A stretch of DNA of 6,469 nt. It comes from Bacteroidia bacterium. GTDB lineage: Bacteria > Bacteroidota > Bacteroidia > NS11-12g > UBA955. The stretch lies in the NCBI GenBank assembly GCA_014376345.1, contig JACMRS010000341.1:1-6469 (forward strand). The letters run 5' to 3'. Shown here in pieces: positions 1 to 6,469 of the stretch. Position 1 is the first letter of the stretch, and each line of letters starts with the position of its first letter. The position numbers and the translations under genes are program-made. Under the pieces are notes generated by a model that searched no databases, had not been told where the DNA came from, and saw only the letters and a program-made list of their open reading frames with translations.

Positions 1-376
1 GTTCGCGTTTTGAGTTAAAAAGGAATACTTCAGGAGTGCGTTCAGCACGGAATTGTTTTGCAAGTTCCTGAGTTTCGTCCTTCAGATATACGAAATTTTC
101 ATGATTAAATGAAACCAGAAGTTTTTTCATATTATCCATAGATTCTTGTGGATTTTGCGCTTCATCATTAGAGTTTATAGCCACAACAGCTAAGTTATCC
201 TCTTCATATCTGTCAGCAAGTTTTAATATTCTATTCCAATATGCCTGTGCATAAGGACAGGTATTACTTGTAAAAACAACACAAAGAGCATATTTATCAG
301 CAAATGTAAAATTGCTGTATGTTTCTCCATTGGTTCCCTGAAGTTTAAAATTAATCAGTTTATCTCCTATTTTCAT
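1..376 (-). CDS. Peroxiredoxin-like / thioredoxin-fold protein, N-terminal part (cut by window edge)
   Basis: The minus strand reads from an ATG at 376-374 through 125 open codons to the left edge. The protein starts MKIGDKLINFKLQG, the usual entry strand of the AhpC/TSA (redoxin) fold. It then has a hydrophobic strand ending in an SNTCPYAQAYWNR motif (Cys40), a second strand VVAINSND (about 64-71), and a TPEVFLF segment (114-120) carrying the cis-proline of thioredoxin folds. This arrangement matches the family annotated as PRX-like 1 or 'thioredoxin family protein', where the active-site position is C-P-Y/V with one Cys rather than CXXC. Cys32 lies in the preceding strand. No signal peptide is seen, so it is probably cytoplasmic. 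Family members are usually about 180-210 residues, so roughly a third is missing. The start is preceded by an A/T-rich stretch with no Shine-Dalgarno, normal for Bacteroidota. It is divergent from the neighbouring genes. Thiol-peroxidase or reductase activity is a family inference; the exact substrate is unknown. Confidence 0.88.
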   Translation of the reverse strand, partial: MKIGDKLINFKLQGTNGETYSNFTFADKYALCVVFTSNTCPYAQAYWNRILKLADRYEEDNLAVVAINSNDEAQNPQESMDNMKKLLVSFNHENFVYLKDETQELAKQFRAERTPEVFLFNSKRE

Positions 377-3300
377 ATTTTTATTATTAAAAATTATAAT
401 TCGCAGCGAATATCTCTATTTGATTTAAATTATTTAGCTTTTTTCGCATCTTTATTCTTGCACAAATACAAATTATTTCGTTCTTTTACAGCCTAAAAAA
501 ATATATACACAAAAATGAGAACTTTTAAATTGTTGCTGATTCTTATTGCAGTCAGCCTTTCACACGCTGTTAATGCTCAATCCGGCTGGGATTACATCAA
601 AAAAAATGATTTTGCCAGCGCTAAAAAAACTTTTGAATTAAAGTTAAAACAAGATTCACTTGACAAAGATGCTTTGAATGGGATGATATTTACTTCTTCA
701 ACTTCAGGAGATGATGTGAGCCTGAGAAAAAATCTTGATGTTTATACCCGCAATTACTGGGACGACAACATCTATCTTCTTTTCAATGACGACATTAGCT
801 ACATTCCAAAAAAAGAACTTGAAAAAGGCAAATTTTCTGAACGTATAAAACTGGACACTAAACTTGAGCAAGCCGAAACAGACGAATATAACAGGAAATT
901 TGAAGAATCTAAAAAAGGTTATGAATCAGTAAACGGCAATTACAAATGGACTTATTTCGGACCCTTGCAGAATATTAATGGCAGCGGACATATTGAAAAA
1001 TTTGAAGTTGAAACAGATGCCTATAATCCTGGTAAAACTTACAAAGATGAAAGTGGCGCAGAACTTAAATGGGTTAATCCTGCGATAAGCACAGGCATTT
1101 ATGGTGTAAATCCAAAATCTGTTTTAAACAGCTATAACTCATCAACATATTATGCGAACATCTTTTTTAAATCAGACAAAAAGCAAACTATACAAATAAG
1201 ATTAAAACGTTCAGAACCTATCAGAATCTGGCTGGATGACAATGAAGTGTATTCAAATAATGAATCTGTTCAGGCCGAATATGACAATGAAATAATAGAG
1301 GTTGAAATAGAAGCCGGCATGCACAGGATTTTATTAAAAAGCTCAGATTACAATACTAACTCAGGTTACAGATTAGGAGGATATGGCAGAATTGGCAGAA
1401 TCGCTTATGGTGAAGAAGGTTATGATTATGAAGATTATGATTTTGACGATTATGGTTATAATTCTAACAGCAGCAATATTATTGTAAGACTGACCGATAA
1501 AGATGGTAAGCTTATTAATTTTGAAACTACCGACAAGGCTGATTACACCAAACACCAATATACTCCAACTGTTCAGAGCTTTCATGTTATTCAGCATTTT
1601 AATGATGAAATCAAAAAAGACCCTTCAAATCTGTTTAATTATTTTGCACTTGAAAGAGCGTATAAAAAATACGGACTCAGCAAAATGGCTGAACCTTATT
1701 TTGTAAAATACCTTAGAAGTCATCCGGATTTTGTATTTGCAAAATACCTTGCCTTCGACCTTTATTTATACAACGGGAAAAAGGAAACTGCTTATGGAAC
1801 GCTTAATGATATCAATCAGGCAGAAACCCCGATATTTGATATTCTTTATGAAAAATTTACAGAGATTGATAAAGACAATGAGGATGAGAAATACTTTGCT
1901 GCTTTAAGTTACCTGCACGAACTGGCACCATCAAAATTCAGAGTAATCAATCTGACAATCAGGTATTATGAGAACAAAGATGAGAAAGAAAAAAAGGATG
2001 AATTTATCAATCAGGTTATCAAAGAATATCCTGAATACACGTACAGATTAGAAGACAGACTTGAAAAAAATCTGAAACAGAAAAGAAAAGAGCGCAATGA
2101 TGAATTTAAGACAAAATCTAAAGTTCAATACTCTTATAAAGGAAATATTAAGGACACCAAAAAACACATCAAAAAATATTTTTCATATTATGATTATGAA
2201 GAGTTGATAGAACATTATGCAGGAAAAAATGAGATCTCAAAATCTCTGGCATTGTATGATGAACTTATTGCTATTAAACCTTACAGAACCTCAAATTACC
2301 AGCACAAAGCCGAACTGCTTCTTGAAGAAGAGCGCTACGAGGAAGCAATCAACGAAGTAAACAAAGCATTTACAATTTCTCCTTCAGATGGCAATTTATA
2401 TGAGCTTCTTGGTGATATTTATTTCGAAAAGAAAGACAAGGAAAAAGCACTTGTAAATTTCAATATTGCAAAACATTATGGCATGCTTTACAGAACAGGC
2501 GGTTACGGACTTTCAAATAAAATAGAAAAAATAGAAGGGCCAAAACAAATGAAGAAGCTATTTAAAACTACATCTTTTCAGGATATTCTGGATAAAAAAA
2601 GCGACTGGCAAGAAAAATATAAAGACGAAGAATCGGTAATATTAATGTACACAAATGATGTTGTTAAAGACGCTGATAACAGAGTTGAAAATTTCTCTAA
2701 GTTTATGGTAAAAATATTAACTGATGCAGGTATTAATAAATGGCTTGAATACGATTTCAGTTTTATGGGAGAAGTTAAAAGTGCACGTATAATTAAAACT
2801 AACGGCTCAGAAGTAATTCCTGAAGGCAGCGGCAGTTACAAGGTTTTCAGTAATCTTGAAGTTGGCGATATCATTCAGGTTGAAGGCTCATCCAGTTACA
2901 CAATCGACAAAAGCGATGCAGAATCTTTCTTCTCTTACACTACTTTTACTTTTGAAGCACCAATTTATTATTCCAAGTATGAAATTGCAGTTCCTGAAAA
3001 TACTTTTCTTGGATATATAGTACACAAACTTCCGGGTGAAGTTCAAAAGAATAATGACAATGGTTTCACTCATTATAAGTGGGACTTTAATTATCTTCCA
3101 AAAGTAGCTAACGAAAAAAACAATATTGATCAGCTTGATCCGATTGCAAATATTATGATCAGCGACCTTCAGGACTGGTCTACAATTTCAAAATGGTATG
3201 AGCGCGTAACTTACCGCAAGCTTGAACCTACTTATGAAGTTAAGGAAATCCTTGATTCTATAATCACACCAACAATGACACAACGTGATAAAGTTGAAGC

Positions 3301-6300
3301 TATTTATAATTATCTTACAAAAGCCATTAAATATTCATCAGTTCCTTTCCTGCAATCGGGCCATGTGCCTAAAGATGCCGGTCAGACTTTATGTTCAAGA
3401 ATTGGTGATTGCAAAGATGTGGCTACTGTTACAGTTTCCATGCTGAGAGAAGTTGGCATCGAATCATATTACATGCTTGTAAAAACCAATTATTATTTCA
3501 TTCAAAAACATTTACCGTGCAAGTATTTCGACCATGCAATTGCAGCTTATGTAATTGATGGCAAAACTGAATATCTGGACATGACCACTGATTTTTATCC
3601 TTACTTTACCTTGCCTCAAATGGATGCAGGTGCATGGAGTCTGCCAATAAAATCAGGAACAACAGAGTTGGTTCAGCTTCCGAATGTCAACATTTTAAAA
3701 GACCGCAATTATGCTAATATTACTATCAATGCAGATTTGAATACTGACAGATCTGCTGTTATTAAAGCAAATGCTGTGAATACTGGTTTAGGCGGTGGTA
3801 ACATTAGGGAGCGCTTTGCTAGTTTTAGTGAAGACGAAAGAAAAAACTTTATTTTGGATATGATGGGTAAAGGTATTTTTGATAACCTTACTTTAGAAAA
3901 TTACAAATTCGAAAATATCGACAGTATCACACAGCCGTTAAGGTCGGATTTCAACTTCAGCGCTTTCAATTTCTGCGACAGACTTTCAGGAATGTTAATT
4001 TTCAGAGTGCCTTTTATGACTGCTGTAACAATGAAGCCTTCACTGCTTTCACAAAAACGTTTTAATTCACTTGATGTTACTGACGTTATTGACATTTCTA
4101 CAACAACACAAAAAGTGAATGTTAATTTTCCTGCCGGCTATGCGCTTCTTGAAATGCCAAAGAATATTGCACTAACCAGCAAATTTGGCACTTATAATTT
4201 AACTTTTATAAAAACAGCAAAGGGGCTTCAGGTTGAAAAAACACAAACTTTTAATCAAAGCTATGTCAATCCCGAAGATTTTGCAGCGTTTAAAGAATTT
4301 TACCTTCAGATGCTGGATGCAGATTCAGGAAAAATCGGATTGAAAAAAGCATAATGACAACATCAGGAAAATTATTTTTACTGATATCAATGTTACAGGG
4401 GCTGCAAGTATTTGCAGCCCCTATTGATTCAGTCAGACTTATAAAAACAGATGTTACTTCATCCTTCAGAGGAGTCAGTGTTGTTGATGATAAAGTTGCC
4501 TGGGTAAGCGGCAGTAAAGGCACAGTAGGAAAAAGCAAGGACGGCGGCAATACCTGGAAATTTATTACAGTTCCCGGATTTGAAAAATCGGATTTCAGGG
4601 ATATAGAAGCCTGGAGTGATAAAGAAGCAGTGATAATGAGCAGCGGCACACCGGCTGTTGTATTAAGAACTTCAAATGGCGGTATTAAGTGGGACACTTG
4701 TTTTTTCAGTACCGACACTTTGATATTTTTAGATGCATTTGATTTTCGCAATAATATTGGTTTAATGCTGGCTGATCCAATAAATGGAAGGCATACTATT
4801 TATGTTACAAAAAATAAAGGTAAAAGCTGGAGTCTGATTCCGGAAAACGAAAGGCCGGAAGCATTACCAGAAGAAGCGGCATTTGCTGCGAGTGGCACTT
4901 GTATCAGATTAACTTTTACAGAGCATGTGGTTTTTGTAACCAATATGAGCTGTTTTGTAGGTTCTTATTATAATGAGAAGCTTTATTTAGAAAAATACCC
5001 CCCTTTATTAATTAATTTAAATATAGATTCTTTACCTGCAAAGAAATACGTCAATACCGGAACTGAAAATAAAAACCTGACTTATGGGCTATATTCGGTT
5101 GCACTCAATGGAAATCTTGTTACAGGAATATATGGTGATTACAAAAAACCAAATGACAGTTCATTTGTATGGCAATATTTGATTTACAGCAAAAGTCAGA
5201 TTGTAAATTCAGATAAAAATATTATCAGGGGTTACCGAAGTTGCATTGAAAGTTTGGGAAATGGCGTTTTCATTACTTGTGGTACAAATGGAATTGATTT
5301 AATAAAAAACAATAAAGCAATAATAATTTCTTTTACAGGCTTCAACACCGTCAGAAAAGCAAAAAAAGGAAAACTTGTTTTACTTGCAGGTGACAAAGGG
5401 AGAATAGCTATTCTCAAAAATTAGTCTTTATTTGCAATCAAAATATAAAATAAATATAAAATGAAAAGATTATTTACAATGGCAGCCATTTTTATGGCAC
5501 TCAACTTTAGTGCATTTGCACAACTTACAAACGGGGGATTCGAAAACTGGCATCCCTTTATGGGAGCAGAAAACCCTGATGACTGGAGTAACTCTAATCA
5601 GTTAGCGATACCGGGTGGCGATTCTGCAACTTGTTTCAAAATTACAGACCGGGTAAGCGGCGCTTATGCTGTCAAAATCAAGTCTTTTTTTAGTACTGGA
5701 CTAGGTGGTACAGCATCCGGTTATATTGTTAATCAATATCCTGTAAGCACACGACCTGCATCATTAAGATTTATGTATAAAGCATATTTCGCAAAACCGG
5801 ACAGTTCTTATTGTTCAGTTTCATTATACCTGGGACCAATTAGTGATTTAACACTTGTTGGTTACGGTGATATTCTTCTAGATGCACAAAAAACAACCTA
5901 CACAGCAGGTATTGCAAACATCAGCTACTTTAATGCTTCAACACCCGACAGCGCTGTAATCAGTTGCTATGCCGGCACCAATCAGAACAACAGTGTGCTT
6001 TATATAGATGACATCGGTTTGAGTTCAAATAATGCTTCTGTTAAAACAACAGAGTTAGAAAAAGTTTCAGTCTACCCTTCACCTGCAACTAATGAAATTA
6101 ATATTTCAGTTGAAACACTTTCAACTTCTATGTTTGTAAGCATTATGGACATTACCGGAAAAGAAGTAATTTACGATAAATTAACTTCCCTAAACAGCAC
6201 TTACAATATCAGTTCACTTGAATCCGGTATTTATACTTACAAAATATTCGATCTGTTAAACAACAGTCAGGCAAGCGGCAAGTTTTCGGTATTGAAATAA

Positions 6301-6469
6301 GTTTAAATAATTTATCAATAAAAAAGACAGCTTAACGGCTGTCTTTTTTTGTTTTAATTCCGATCGTTATTAAGAAAAGTCCTTTCGTCAAATCATATTA
6401 AGGTTTTGCAAAAAGACGCATTATTCATATTGCAAAATTTTTTTAATTGCATAAAAATAAATAATATGA

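Overview
The window looks like a piece of a low-GC Bacteroidota chromosome, probably a free-living or environmental member. The evidence is a C-terminal type IX secretion (T9SS) sorting domain on the last gene, A-rich start contexts without Shine-Dalgarno sequences, and a DUF3857/transglutaminase protein of a style common in that phylum. The species cannot be named from this sequence.

Layout: the first 376 bases hold the N-terminal 125 residues of a minus-strand peroxiredoxin-like/thioredoxin-fold protein, cut by the left edge. A 138-base AT-rich divergent intergenic region follows (377-514) and must contain the start signals for both directions. Three genes then run rightward: (1) a 1279-residue exported protein with a TPR-type N-terminus, a beta-sandwich, TPRs, DUF3857 and a papain-like transglutaminase core with an apparently intact Cys-His-Asp triad (515-4354); (2) a 356-residue exported Ycf48-like/BNR beta-propeller whose ATG overlaps the stop of gene 1 by one base (4354-5424); (3) a 279-residue T9SS-exported protein with an N-terminal beta-sandwich-like domain and a Por-secretion-tail sorting domain (5461-6300). 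A strong hairpin-plus-T-run terminator (6320-6349) closes the group. The last ~119 bases are AT-rich noncoding DNA with repeated TTGCA motifs and a possible start codon of the next gene at the very edge.

All three rightward genes carry signal peptides, so the cluster most likely makes a set of envelope or secreted proteins: the first two probably periplasmic, the third sent through the outer membrane by T9SS. Co-transcription of genes 1 and 2 is well supported by the TAATG overlap; inclusion of gene 3 rests on a 36-base gap and the shared terminator. A joint function is inference: nothing in the sequence names a substrate. No mobile element, CRISPR array, tRNA or rRNA was seen. The most unusual points are a Tyr/Asp/Gly-rich loop with a perfect tandem 9-bp duplication in gene 1, and an 11-bp perfect hairpin just inside the start of gene 2.
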